In this document: piece after piece, positions 8,207 to 16,395 of the stretch
Layout of the letters: each line of letters begins with the position of its first letter
How positions within the stretch are numbered: position 1 is the first letter of the stretch
Origin: Brevibacillus brevis NBRC 100599
GTDB taxonomy: Bacteria > Bacillota > Bacilli > Brevibacillales > Brevibacillaceae
Length of the DNA: 64,000 nt
Reading direction: 5' to 3'
Assembly: GCF_000010165.1 (NCBI RefSeq)
Contig: NC_012491.1
Location: 5,890,001 to 5,954,000 of the forward strand
Notes under the pieces: model-generated
The model's database searches: none
Told to the model about the DNA's origin: nothing
Seen by the model: only the letters and a program-made list of their open reading frames with translations
Position numbers and translations under genes: made by a program

Positions 8207-9088
8207 ATGTCTATGAAACTCAAACGAAGCTTATTTTTGGGAACAATTCTCTTGGTTTGCTTGTTCATATGGATAGTAGTATTTCAGACCATTACAGGTT
8301 CTGATATATTTTCAAAGTCCAGTACAAACAAACCAAAGTCTGCAGCAGAAAAAGAAGCTACTTCTCTTCCCAAACAAACTAAATCAACATCTGCTATTAA
8401 TGTGAGTCAGACTGTCTCAACAAATCAGAATCCTACTTCTAATCCTATCTCTGAACAAGTTGACACTTCACCGAAACCAGAACAAAACTCAATCCCTGCA
8501 CAGGCTCCATCCGATCCAGTCGATTCAATGAGTCCTATACAAGCTAGACAAGAGATTGGGAAGTTATCTGCTAAATTTGATTCAAAAGACTTTGTACAAG
8601 CAGCACGAAATAAAGATATTTACTTAATGAAGTTGTTTCTTAAAGCAGGTATGGACCCAAATGTGTCTTATTATGATCCAGATCAGAATCTTACAATTCC
8701 TTTGGCCTATGCAGTATATAACGAACATTTGGAAGGAGTCCGACTTCTCCTTAAACACGGAGCTGATCCTAATGCGATAGAGATAGATGGTGGATTAACG
8801 ATGCTCATGATTGCAACCGGTGAATTAGAAATAATAAAAGAATTAATAAATTCTGGAGCACAGCCTGACTTGAATTATGACAAATTTAATTCACCACTTT
8901 ATCAGGCAGTAAGTTTGGGACGTACAGAGGTTGCTAAACTACTGTTAACACACGGAGCGGACCCAAACCTCACTACTGTTGATACAGAAGATATAAATGG
9001 TGAGAGTACATTGATTCGCTTAACTCCATTAGAAAAAGCAGTTAAGATGAGGAATAAAGAGATGATCCAATTGCTGTCCAAGAATTAA
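8207..9088 (+). CDS. Membrane-anchored ankyrin-repeat protein
   Basis: 293 residues. An N-terminal anchor (LFLGTILLVCLFIWIVVF) is followed by a Ser/Thr/Pro/Gln-rich low-complexity linker to about residue 110, then about four ankyrin repeats. Clear repeat signatures are VRLLLKHGADPNAIEIDGG, IIKELINSGAQPDL and VAKLLLTHGADPNL. The repeats face outside the cell if the anchor behaves as a signal anchor. TAGGAGGG precedes the ATG. Local A+T content is higher than in neighbouring metabolic genes, which fits an accessory gene. Ankyrin repeats bind proteins; no partner can be named. Confidence 0.8.
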   Translation: MSMKLKRSLFLGTILLVCLFIWIVVFQTITGSDIFSKSSTNKPKSAAEKEATSLPKQTKSTSAINVSQTVSTNQNPTSNPISEQVDTSPKPEQNSIPAQAPSDPVDSMSPIQARQEIGKLSAKFDSKDFVQAARNKDIYLMKLFLKAGMDPNVSYYDPDQNLTIPLAYAVYNEHLEGVRLLLKHGADPNAIEIDGGLTMLMIATGELEIIKELINSGAQPDLNYDKFNSPLYQAVSLGRTEVAKLLLTHGADPNLTTVDTEDINGESTLIRLTPLEKAVKMRNKEMIQLLSKN

Positions 9089-9416
9089 TTTTAGATTATT
9101 AAAGTCTCTAGGATAGCAGACTACATCTACTACAACAATAACCTGGAAGATGCTCAATGAAATGACATACATGTTCAATAAGTATATTAAGAACTAATCA
9201 TTTACTACTTCAAAAGATTATGTAGCATTCTTCAAGATTTTATCCTTTGAAGTGAAGGAATATACCAAATAACATGTCGAGGCACCTCCTAAATAACAGG
9301 AAGGTGCCTCAAAACTTTAAAAACGCTGATCTATGCTGCAAGAATAAAGTCGACAAACACTGGCGAACGAAGCATGTTAGTTCCGCTTTATCCCTAGCAC
9401 GATAAAACATGCAGAC
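9089..9416. other. Non-coding stretch with one terminator
   Basis: About 330 bp without a gene between convergent neighbours. It contains a strong hairpin at 9279-9310 (GAGGCACCT/AGGTGCCTC). A short run near 9115-9156 translates as DYIYYNNNLEDAQ then stop, faintly like the end of an IS3-family transposase; too short to call. Confidence 0.4.
9279..9318. terminator. Hairpin terminator between convergent genes
   Basis: GAGGCACCTCCT / AGGAAGGTGCCTC with a short loop. The following AAAACTTT is a poor T run on +, so it may act mainly for the - strand or through the stem alone. Confidence 0.55.
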
Positions 9417-10130
9417 TTAAACCGCTTTTGTATTCCTGCACTTTGGGTAACTACTGCATCCGTAAAATTCCCCTTTTGTTCCTTTTCTTAAAACCATTTG
9501 GCTACCACATTTTTCACAAAGCCTTTTTTCAGTTGGAAACTGAGATATAACTTTTTTGGGATCTGGTTTTGCTGAAGGATTCATCTGGATTATCATTTCA
9601 ATGAGTGCTTCGCGATTGATCAATTTTACCCCGTTAGAGGCAGCCAGCTTATAAGCAGCATCTGTAAAGTCTCTATTAGTTACTACCCACGAACCCAATG
9701 CATCATAATGTTTCATTGCCCCAACGACTTGCTGAATTGCTTCGATCCCAACGTTTTTCGAGTAGCGTTTGGCTTGGACAACTGTTTTAGTGCCATTCTT
9801 TTGCAATATCAAATCTGCTCCGAAGTCTCCTGAAGCACGTGTTACTTCTGCTTTAAAACCTTGGGACCTGAATAATAGCCCAAGGTATTGCTCGAATTGC
9901 AGGCCATCCATTTTGTCTATTTCGCGTATTCCTGATTTCCTTAATTTCTCTTCTCTCTTTGAGCTCTGAGCAATAGCAATCCAAAGAGCAGCACCCATTA
10001 CAGCAGCAAAAGCAATTCCACCGATGATAAATGAATTTGTATAGTAATATGCCCCGCCAAATGCAAATAAAGAAAGCAGGCCCACCAACTGGCTTATCGG
10101 GTCATCTCCCTTTTTCCTTCTTCGTGCCAA
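9417..10130 (-). CDS. Membrane-anchored Mrr-type restriction endonuclease with zinc ribbon
   Basis: 237 residues in three parts. First come two membrane helices (ISQLVGLLSLFAFGGAYYY and FIIGGIAFAAVMGAALWIAIA). Second is a Mrr catalytic domain with the PD-(D/E)xK-type core (SGDFGADLILQKNGTKTVVQAKRY: catalytic D and QAK). Third is a C-terminal topoisomerase-type zinc finger (LCEKCGSQMVLRKG...FYGCSSYPKC, four cysteines). Mrr enzymes cut modified or foreign DNA; membrane anchoring points to action on incoming DNA, which is an inference. The start is TTG at 10130 with AGGGGA upstream. No methyltransferase is nearby. Confidence 0.85.
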   Translation of the reverse strand: MARRRKKGDDPISQLVGLLSLFAFGGAYYYTNSFIIGGIAFAAVMGAALWIAIAQSSKREEKLRKSGIREIDKMDGLQFEQYLGLLFRSQGFKAEVTRASGDFGADLILQKNGTKTVVQAKRYSKNVGIEAIQQVVGAMKHYDALGSWVVTNRDFTDAAYKLAASNGVKLINREALIEMIIQMNPSAKPDPKKVISQFPTEKRLCEKCGSQMVLRKGTKGEFYGCSSYPKCRNTKAV

Positions 10131-10221
10131 AAGTAAAGTCCCCTTTCAAAAATGGTTCATTCAGCATACTTAATTCCCTATTTTCTAACAAACGAAACAA
10201 TTATACTCAAATATACAAAAT

Positions 10222-10260
10222 AATAAAAACCCACCCTTCGTTACGAATAGGCGGGTTCTT
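10222..10260 (-). terminator. Terminator-like hairpin upstream of the Mrr gene
   Basis: On the - strand AACCCGCC...GGTGGGTT encloses TTCG/CGAA pairing, followed by TTTATTATTTT. No - strand gene ends just before it, so it may be an attenuator in the Mrr gene leader or a relic. Confidence 0.4.
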
Positions 10261-10403
10261 GGCATACTTTAATCCCTCAAGAAAAAGTTTCCATATTAAA
10301 TGTACTCTTTTTAGTTAATTACATTTGTGTAACCTTTAGAATGAATAATCCGTTATAATTATTGAAAGGCGAAAAATGCACAAAATGGAGGAAGTGTAAT
10401 TAC

Positions 10404-10934
10404 ATGGTAAAAAAGTGGAATATACTTGGTTTGGCTTTATTGATTAGTATCTATGCGATTTATCTTCAAATAGAAAACAAAGAGCTTGAGCAACGGCTTG
10501 AAATTATTTCTGGATCTAATTTATTTCTTCTTTCAAACTCTTATGATGAACTAAAGGAAACGATTAATTCAGAAAAACAAAATGCAGAAATTATTAGTGA
10601 TGTTAATATAATACTAAAAACAATAAGGCATCACTCATCAACTATTGACACTGCTTTAGGTCGTGATGAATTGAAAACAATATTCTATAAGTTTAATGAA
10701 ATATTTTCACATCCTGCAAAAATCTACACCTCAGTTGATAATATTAAAACAAAGGAGTTAATTGAAATTACGGATCTAATACAAGAACTGAATAATAGCA
10801 TTACTTCTACTTATTATAAAAAGGGCTACCCTGGAGATGGTAAAGCGGAGCTGTATATAAAAGATTTCGGCAAAATGGATGCATATATTGAAAGACTAAC
10901 CAACTATACTAAGGAGTTCACGCAAAAAAAATAG
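10404..10934 (+). CDS. Membrane-anchored helical protein of unknown function
   Basis: 176 residues from ATG at 10404, supported by GGAGG about ten bases upstream; 14 further in-frame codons upstream lack a ribosome site. One N-terminal membrane segment (NILGLALLISIYAIYL) is followed by a helical, charged exterior (IENKELEQRLEIISG, TKELIEITDLIQELNNSI). It is AT-rich, like the ankyrin gene, and no domain is recognised. A strong terminator follows directly. Confidence 0.65.
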   Translation: MVKKWNILGLALLISIYAIYLQIENKELEQRLEIISGSNLFLLSNSYDELKETINSEKQNAEIISDVNIILKTIRHHSSTIDTALGRDELKTIFYKFNEIFSHPAKIYTSVDNIKTKELIEITDLIQELNNSITSTYYKKGYPGDGKAELYIKDFGKMDAYIERLTNYTKEFTQKK

Positions 10935-10960
10935 TCTCTCTACGAGTCCCGATTTTAATA

Positions 10961-10999
10961 AAAATGTTGAGCAGTTTATTACTGCTCAACATTTTTTAT
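10961..10999. terminator. Bidirectional terminator
   Basis: Perfect stem AATGTTGAGCAG / CTGCTCAACATT, seven-base loop, T run on + and A/T-rich flank on -. It separates the helical membrane protein from the convergent amidase gene. Confidence 0.9.
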
Positions 11000-11025
11000 C
11001 TGCTATTTTTCTTCAATAATTGAGG

Positions 11026-11592
11026 TTACACTCGTCCAAGTCGCAAGTCATGAAAATAATCATTAAGTCCCATTGCAATTTCATTCGCAACGTCTTTCAA
11101 TCTGTCGGAATCATCTAGCCACTCTTCGTCGATTTGAGCAATTTCGATTAGCGATTTTGCACCAGCTACTGTTGTTTCACGTAGGATTGCTAAATCATCT
11201 TCAAAACTATTCTTACCCATATTTACAGCAATATTTTTCGCTAATGTTTTGGAGGCTTTTGCACCCTCTTGATAAAATGCACCAATTCGATTGAAAGCCC
11301 GTTCAGTATTTACATGAATACTAACCAATACGTCAATACCCTTACCTTTGTATTTCTTATTAATGTATTTTACTCGCTTCATGATATCATCATCCGCATC
11401 CGTACCACCAAAATCCTCATCACGAGTACGCGTCAGATAGACTTTTGCACCTTCTGCTTCAAGCAGTTCCTCAAGGATTTTACTCATCTTCAAAGTAACA
11501 TCTTTTTCTTGTCGACCTTCATATGTCTTACCTGGATGGATGCCGCCATGTCCTGGGTCAATAACAATCTTTTTACCTTTCAATTCTTTCAT
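11026..11592 (-). CDS. N-acetylmuramoyl-L-alanine amidase (Amidase_3), no signal peptide
   Basis: 188 residues, a single Amidase_3 domain. The zinc-site histidine is in KKIVIDPGHGGIHPG, the glutamate in YEGRQEKDVTL, the second histidine in VLVSIHVNTE, and the late acid in SLIEIAQIDEEW. The enzyme cleaves the lactoyl-peptide bond of peptidoglycan. There is no signal peptide, which is typical of phage endolysins and of some CwlC-like mother-cell amidases. ATG at 11592 has AGGTGG upstream; the longer frame has no ribosome site. It sits behind a palindromic element and the split sigma-factor genes on the same strand, so it could be their target. Confidence 0.85.
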   Translation of the reverse strand: MKELKGKKIVIDPGHGGIHPGKTYEGRQEKDVTLKMSKILEELLEAEGAKVYLTRTRDEDFGGTDADDDIMKRVKYINKKYKGKGIDVLVSIHVNTERAFNRIGAFYQEGAKASKTLAKNIAVNMGKNSFEDDLAILRETTVAGAKSLIEIAQIDEEWLDDSDRLKDVANEIAMGLNDYFHDLRLGRV

Positions 11593-11721
11593 TGTGATTC
11601 CACCTTTTAATTTGGTAAGGTATTCTGGCCAGAATTTCCTTTCAATATATAAAGTGAAAAATCTGATTAAAAATACAACCTTAGGAAAATTACATATAAA
11701 AAAATACATCCCGTTGTATTT

Positions 11722-11954
11722 GGCAAACGGAAAGTGCAGAGTTTGGCAATGAACGACATTCACAGATATGTAGATAATTTTCATAATTATGCGAGGTTTT
11801 ACACGGAGCCTCTACGGGCATGATTTCTTGCAAAAAGGCGGTATATTAAGGTTTCGCAAGGGTACCGAGCTTATCATGCCCGCCTTCCATGTAAAACCTA
11901 ATGAATTGCCATTGTATCAAAAATAGTTGCCAAACTCTGCACTTTTATTTTGCC
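11722..11954. repeat. 233-bp nested palindromic element (MITE-like)
   Basis: The ends are 28-bp inverted repeats with 25 matches: left GGCAAA-cgg-AAAGTGCAGAGTTTGGCAA at 11722-11749, right the reverse complement with three differing bases at 11927-11954. Inside lie further symmetric pairs: AGGTTTTACA 11794-11803 / TGTAAAACCT 11890-11899, CGGGCATGAT 11815-11824 / ATCATGCCCG 11873-11882, and CTTGC / GCAAG near the centre. No coding frame fits it and no target-site duplication is obvious. It could be a miniature transposable element, a structured RNA, or a regulatory site. Confidence 0.7.
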
Positions 11955-11993
11955 GTGCCGTATACACATTCCCTCTTTTTTTATTTTTTAGAA

Positions 11994-12218
11994 TCATAAT
12001 GGTTCCCGATCAATCAACCTGTTACTCTCATTCGCCAGTCTATAAGATTTGACAGCTTTAATCATTCGGAAGACTATCTCTTGATGTATGTCTTCACGTA
12101 CAGATATATCCGTGAATCTCAACGACTTTCGAATCTTTGGCTCAAATCTTTCAATGATCTCTACCATTGCACTCTCATCATTATTTTGCGCTCGCTTTAC
12201 TAGCGTTAACAGGCTCAT
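11994..12218 (-). CDS. RsoA-like sigma-subunit (region 2) protein
   Basis: 74 residues, matching the size and plan of B. subtilis RsoA, which supplies sigma region 2 to the SigO subunit. Visible: LLTLVKRAQNNDESAMVEII, FEPKIRKSL and the core-binding-like REDIHQEIVFRMIKAVKSY. The gene overlaps the end of the SigO-like gene by 38 bp and has GGAGGCGG before its ATG, so the two are translated together. In the SigO-RsoA pair both proteins are needed for promoter recognition; by analogy this one should complete the neighbouring sigma factor. The alternative, a small helix-turn-helix protein of phage origin, cannot be excluded. Confidence 0.7.
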   Translation of the reverse strand: MSLLTLVKRAQNNDESAMVEIIERFEPKIRKSLRFTDISVREDIHQEIVFRMIKAVKSYRLANESNRLIDREPL

Positions 12219-12768
12219 GTATTCCGCCTCCCTCTAGCTGTTTTCTGAGCTTCAGTAGCGCTCGTTTCTTTGTTTTAGATACAGCTTGCTGACTAACGCC
12301 TAACAGACTTGCAGCTTCCGCCTCTTTGAGATTCCTCAAATAGAGAAGTGTAAGTATCTCCTGTTCGTTTTCTGTGAGTGCTTGAACAGCATCCAAAATT
12401 CTTTTGTCAGATAATACATCTTCCCACTCAGAATTGTCCTCCCGCTCACTTTTATCAGGGTCACTAACAAGACTGTCTATCACCCTTTCAATTTCGTCAG
12501 TAGGCTGGCATACGTTGCTAGTCTTTTGGTTACGTACAGCCAACTCGATAGCTGTAAAACGGATGAGCGAGGAGATAAACTTAGTAAATCGGACTTCACC
12601 GTAAAATTCCTGAAATCTACTATCCAATTCATCGTTCCTCTGCGTATCGTGCGGCGAATTAAACACTCGTTCATATAGCTGTTGATTATCTTCTTGAGCT
12701 AGAAATGCATCCAGCAACCTCTGATTAGCTACGTCTGTAAGTTTGATATCTAAATCTCTCCTCACCAT
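12181..12768 (-). CDS. SigO-like RNA polymerase sigma factor (region 4 subunit)
   Basis: 195 residues. The N-terminal half contains RFQEFYGEVRFTKFISSLIRF followed by AIELAVRNQ, similar in layout to the region C-terminal to 'FEEFY' in SigO. The C-terminal half is a sigma-70 region 4 HTH: ALTENEQEILTLLYLRNL and EAASLLGVSQQAVSKTKKRALLKLRKQL. There is no region 2 in this protein; that part is in the overlapping downstream small gene, as in the two-subunit SigO/RsoA factor. The target is unknown; the amidase and palindromic element lie downstream on the same strand. Phage late sigma factors are the main alternative. Confidence 0.75.
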   Translation of the reverse strand: MVRRDLDIKLTDVANQRLLDAFLAQEDNQQLYERVFNSPHDTQRNDELDSRFQEFYGEVRFTKFISSLIRFTAIELAVRNQKTSNVCQPTDEIERVIDSLVSDPDKSEREDNSEWEDVLSDKRILDAVQALTENEQEILTLLYLRNLKEAEAASLLGVSQQAVSKTKKRALLKLRKQLEGGGIHEPVNASKASAK

Positions 12769-13125
12769 TAGGATTATACGTTCGTATTTCAGGCAAAAAA
12801 AATAGACGCGCCATATTACACAGCACGTCCCGAACCACTCTATCTATTTTACCAAAAAGCCTATTTTTCCCATTTAATATTCCTGTAGTGTAAACTTTTG
12901 TAAATGTATGTAATTTTGGACACTCGTGCTTTACAATCGAACACTGCCTCTTTTCTGCGTTGGCTCAAAATATAAAACGAATGATTAAAGTCCTGCCAGC
13001 ATAAGATACCTGCCAGTTCACATACGCTAAGAATACAAAATGGGTTAGGGACAACAATCCCTAACCCATTTTGTCAACGGCCACATCATTCATAGCAGGG
13101 GCATTTTACTACCAAGCAGGACAAT
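12769..13125. other. Intergenic region, promoter of the sigma genes plus a terminator
   Basis: About 350 bp without a gene. The right end holds the terminator at 13035-13076. A stretch near 12790-12850 (AAAAAAAATAGACGCG...CTATCTATTTT) forms a weak inverted repeat. No RNA gene was recognised. Confidence 0.4.
13035..13076. terminator. Strong symmetrical terminator
   Basis: Perfect 15-bp stem CAAAATGGGTTAGGG / CCCTAACCCATTTTG with an eight-base loop, downstream of the amino acid permease on the - strand. Confidence 0.85.
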
Positions 13126-14535
13126 TTAGCCTTGCGTTGGGAAATTCGGTTTATGCGCCCCTTTGCGTCCATAGCGCACATAATAGAAGGTATAGAACAG
13201 CACCAACGCACCAATTCCGTAGAAGAGTCCAATTCGCTGTGTCGGGTCAAACGCCGGGAAGATAAGAATGAATGTACAAAGAGCCAGACACAGGAGCGGC
13301 ATCACCGGGTAAAACGGTGCTACGAACTGCAAATCTTCTATTTTTCCACCCTCACGCAAGTATTGACGGCGGAAATTAAATTGAGAGAGAGCAATCCCCA
13401 TCCACGTGAAAGTGACCGCAATACCAGATACAGACATGAGCAGCACGTATACCGTATCCGCTGCAGCCACGCTGGTTAACAGGGACAGAAGTGAAAACGC
13501 CAGCGTCGCCAAGAGTGCGTTCAAAGGCACTTTACGCTTGGTCAGCTTTCCAAAAACAGGATGGGCCATGTTGCTATGGGAAAGGGACCACAACAAACGC
13601 GTGGCTGCGTACAAGCATGAGTTGCCGACAGACAACAGAGCCGTCAAGATGACGAAGTTCATGATATCCGCTGCAAAAGGAATCCCCACTGCATCAAATA
13701 CCGTCACAAACGGACTTTCCAAGAGCCCCAGCTCGCTTGAGGGAAAGAGGGCGGACAAGATCGTGACCGACGCCACATAGAACACGAGAATGCGAAACAC
13801 AATGTTGCGGATCGCCCGCGGAATGGTCTTTTGCGGGTCTTCTGCTTCCCCGGCTGCAATTCCGATCAATTCAGAGCCTTGATAAGAGAATACGACGTTC
13901 ATCATCGTCACAAAGACGATCGCGATGCCAAACGGGAATAGTCCCCCATCTGCCGAGAAGTTGGAGAGAAACGGAGCGGGTCTTCCTTCCATACTGACAA
14001 TACCGAATATGGCACCTAGTCCGACAATAATAAACATAAGTACAGCCAATACTTTAATTCCGGCAAACCAGTACTCCGTTTCCGCAAACCCCTTTGTCGT
14101 CAGCGCATTGAAGGCAAAGAGCAGAACGATAAAGAGCGCGCACCAAATCCAGATCGGTGTATCCGGGAACCACCGTTGCATGACCATGCCCGCGGCAGTG
14201 AACTCTACCCCTGCCGTTGTAGCTGACCCTAGCCAATACATCCATCCCAGTGTAAATCCGCTCGCCGGACCAATATACTTGCTGGCGTAGGCTTGGAAAG
14301 AGCCTGTTACTGGCATTTTTACAGAAAGCTCACCCAGGCACGTCATGACCAGATACAGCAAAATCCCGCCGACGATATAGGCAACGAGCGCTCCGCCAGG
14401 TCCAGCCTGATTAATCGTGAAGCCAGCGTTGAGGAAGAGGCCTGTCCCGATGACACCACCTAACGACAGCATAAACAAGTGGCGACTTTTCATGGAACGT
14501 TGTAGCTGTGTGTCTCTTTCATTCCCAGTGTTCAT
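13126..14535 (-). CDS. APC-superfamily amino acid permease (arginine/GABA type)
   Basis: 469 residues, 12 membrane segments, with the AAT-family start HLFMLSLGGVIGTGLFLNAG, the substrate-binding GVIGTGLF motif in helix 1, and FSYQGSELIGIAAGEAEDP in helix 6. Permeases of this subfamily (RocE, GabP and relatives) import arginine, ornithine or GABA by proton symport. The neighbours (DDAH-like hydrolase, RocB) favour arginine or a methylated arginine. ATG at 14535 has AGAGAGG at good spacing; a GTG six codons upstream is a weaker alternative. It ends at a strong terminator and is probably co-transcribed with the upstream hydrolase on the same strand. Confidence 0.85.
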   Translation of the reverse strand: MNTGNERDTQLQRSMKSRHLFMLSLGGVIGTGLFLNAGFTINQAGPGGALVAYIVGGILLYLVMTCLGELSVKMPVTGSFQAYASKYIGPASGFTLGWMYWLGSATTAGVEFTAAGMVMQRWFPDTPIWIWCALFIVLLFAFNALTTKGFAETEYWFAGIKVLAVLMFIIVGLGAIFGIVSMEGRPAPFLSNFSADGGLFPFGIAIVFVTMMNVVFSYQGSELIGIAAGEAEDPQKTIPRAIRNIVFRILVFYVASVTILSALFPSSELGLLESPFVTVFDAVGIPFAADIMNFVILTALLSVGNSCLYAATRLLWSLSHSNMAHPVFGKLTKRKVPLNALLATLAFSLLSLLTSVAAADTVYVLLMSVSGIAVTFTWMGIALSQFNFRRQYLREGGKIEDLQFVAPFYPVMPLLCLALCTFILIFPAFDPTQRIGLFYGIGALVLFYTFYYVRYGRKGAHKPNFPTQG

Positions 14536-14607
14536 ATGATTCCTCTCTTTCACCTGCTTTTTAAGAGGTCTATCAGGAGTCTATAAACGAAGAGAGAACT
14601 GCCTGCG

Positions 14608-15372
14608 CTAGAAACGCAGGGACAGGCAGCTCAATCCTCCGTCTTGTTTCTGGAATTCAGACATATCCAGCTCAATCACATGGTAGCCAGCGTCAGTGAT
14701 TTGCTTTTTCGTGCTCTCAAAGCCTTTTGGAATAATGACATAGTCGTTGATATGGATGCAGTTCGCAGAGTACTCGACTTCTTTTTCCACGACCAGATGC
14801 TTGTACTTGCTAAATACTTCAGAATCAATGAACTCCCCAGCCAGAACCAGCAAGTCATTGCCAAGGTAAGCGATTCCGGTTTTCAGGTGGAAAAACTCTT
14901 TCAATGGTACAATGGTGACCTCATATCCGTATTTGGAGAGAATCTCGCGGAACTGGATGGCTCCTTCTTCATTGGTGCGTGTAGACAGACCCACATAGAA
15001 ATGGTTGTCTACCTGCATGACGTCTCCACCATCGAGGAAGCCTGGGGCTTGAATATACTCAATCGTGTCATAAAAACGAGGAAGCACCAATTTCATATCC
15101 TCAATTTCACCATTGCGGCTTTCTGCACCAGGATTGGTGATGACGGCGCACTTTTCCGTGAGAACAGCTGTATCTTCCACAAACGTAGAATCTGGGAAAC
15201 GCTCGTCCGCTTCCAGAACGGTTACATCCAGACCTGCCTGTTTCAGCGCTTCTACATAAGCGGCATGCTGTTTAAGAGCAAGTTCAAAATCAGGTGTACC
15301 CAAATCAGAAGTCGTCAAACCATTTACATAACTCTTTCCCGGTTTTCTTACAATCGCACGTGAAAATTTCAT
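14608..15372 (-). CDS. Dimethylarginine dimethylaminohydrolase-like amidinohydrolase
   Basis: 254 residues, the usual DDAH length. Substrate-binding FPDSTFVEDTAV, PGAESRNGEIEDM and FLDGGDVMQV, catalytic His in EFFHLKTGIAYLG, and catalytic Cys in the C-terminal DGGLSCLSLRF are all present. DDAH turns N-methylated arginines into citrulline and methylamines. The related arginine deiminase reaction is a possible alternative. The gene precedes the permease on the same strand and is divergent from an IclR regulator and rocB, so import and breakdown of an arginine-type compound is the likely theme. ATG at 15372 follows GGGAGA. Confidence 0.85.
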   Translation of the reverse strand: MKFSRAIVRKPGKSYVNGLTTSDLGTPDFELALKQHAAYVEALKQAGLDVTVLEADERFPDSTFVEDTAVLTEKCAVITNPGAESRNGEIEDMKLVLPRFYDTIEYIQAPGFLDGGDVMQVDNHFYVGLSTRTNEEGAIQFREILSKYGYEVTIVPLKEFFHLKTGIAYLGNDLLVLAGEFIDSEVFSKYKHLVVEKEVEYSANCIHINDYVIIPKGFESTKKQITDAGYHVIELDMSEFQKQDGGLSCLSLRF

Positions 15373-15444
15373 GATGATAGATCTCCCTTCTGTTTTTGAA
15401 TCTTGCTTTTGTCTAACAGTATTCATTCTCCTCTGAGCAATCAC

Positions 15445-15652
15445 CCAGAAATATTCCGCATTGTGGAATCACTTCTGCAATACAAAATTACACTCTTAAT
15501 GTAAAATAGTTTCAAATTTTTTGTCAACGGATTTTTATCTAGTTTAAATGATATTGATTCGGTTGAAAAATTCTGATAGATTGAGGTCATATTAAGCTGG
15601 CGTGACTTTCAACGAACGGTCACTATGCAACAAAGCCAGGAGGTAACCCACG
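15445..15652. promoter_or_regulatory. Divergent promoter region of the arginine genes
   Basis: A 208-bp AT-rich region between the hydrolase (-) and the IclR gene (+). It contains GAATATTCCGCATTGTGGAATC-like imperfect dyad sequence near 15450-15470 (ATTCCGCATTGTGGAAT), a candidate operator for the IclR protein. This is an inference from position and symmetry. Confidence 0.4.
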
Positions 15653-16393
15653 TTGGTACAATCGATAGACCGGGCGATGAGCATCATCTCCGTCCTGGTA
15701 TCAGATCCAAACAAGCAGCATTGGTCCATCTCGGAAATTGCTGAACAAACGGACCTGCCGCTGAGTACGGTACACCGTTTAATTAGTAGCCTCATCAAGC
15801 ATGGCCTCATCCTCCAGCTTCCCGAGAGTAAGCAGTACAAGGTCGGCTATACGTGGATGGAAATCGGGCTGCGCATTCTCGACAAAATGGATATGCGCGC
15901 TGTCGCACGAACTGTCATGGAGCGATTGGCAGCAGATGTACGGGAAACAGTCTATCTGAACATTCCACAGGGCTCTCATGCCATCGTACTCGAACGAGTG
16001 GAAGGTCCTATGTCTGTCAGAAGCATGGATAATCTGGGCGAGCGTATTCCGCTTCATATCGGTGCGGCAAACAAAACGATTCTCGCCAGCATGAATCCGA
16101 ACGAAGCAGAGCAAATCGTGACCGGTTTAATCCCGGATGCAGAAAAACGTCGCGAGCTGTTAGAACGACTGCCAGAAATCAGACATAATGGCTATGCAGT
16201 CAGCTACGGTGAGAAAACCGAAGGCACCGCATCCATTGCTGCTCCTATCTTCGGTGTCAACCAAAAGGTCGTAGGCGCTTTGAGTATTGGCGTGCCGAGC
16301 TACCGGATCAACGAGCAGCTCTTGTCCTCACTCATTGAACAAGCCCAACAAAGCGCCAAAGAAATTTCCCACAAAATCGGTGCCTTACCTTAA
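15653..16393 (+). CDS. IclR-family transcriptional regulator
   Basis: 246 residues. The N-terminal winged helix reads WSISEIAEQTDLPLSTVHRLISSL, and the C-terminal ligand-binding GAF-like domain has VYLNIPQGSHAIVLERVEG, PLHIGAANKTILA and the family motif NGYAVSYGEKTEGTASIAAPIF. The TTG start at 15653 is supported by AGGAGG eight bases before it. IclR proteins sense a pathway intermediate. With the hydrolase and permease divergent to it and rocB just downstream, it likely controls arginine-compound use. Spacing to rocB is 58 bp, so the two could share a transcript. Confidence 0.88.
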   Translation: MVQSIDRAMSIISVLVSDPNKQHWSISEIAEQTDLPLSTVHRLISSLIKHGLILQLPESKQYKVGYTWMEIGLRILDKMDMRAVARTVMERLAADVRETVYLNIPQGSHAIVLERVEGPMSVRSMDNLGERIPLHIGAANKTILASMNPNEAEQIVTGLIPDAEKRRELLERLPEIRHNGYAVSYGEKTEGTASIAAPIFGVNQKVVGALSIGVPSYRINEQLLSSLIEQAQQSAKEISHKIGALP

Positions 16394-16395
16394 TT

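Noticed and set aside
9112..9160. Possible end of an IS3-type transposase (DYIYYNNNLEDAQ)
   Set aside because: Only about 13 residues before a stop, with no upstream transposase reading or terminal repeats.
10222..10260. A + strand terminator before the small membrane protein gene
   Set aside because: The T run is on the - strand, so it cannot end + strand transcription; kept only as a possible attenuator of the Mrr gene.
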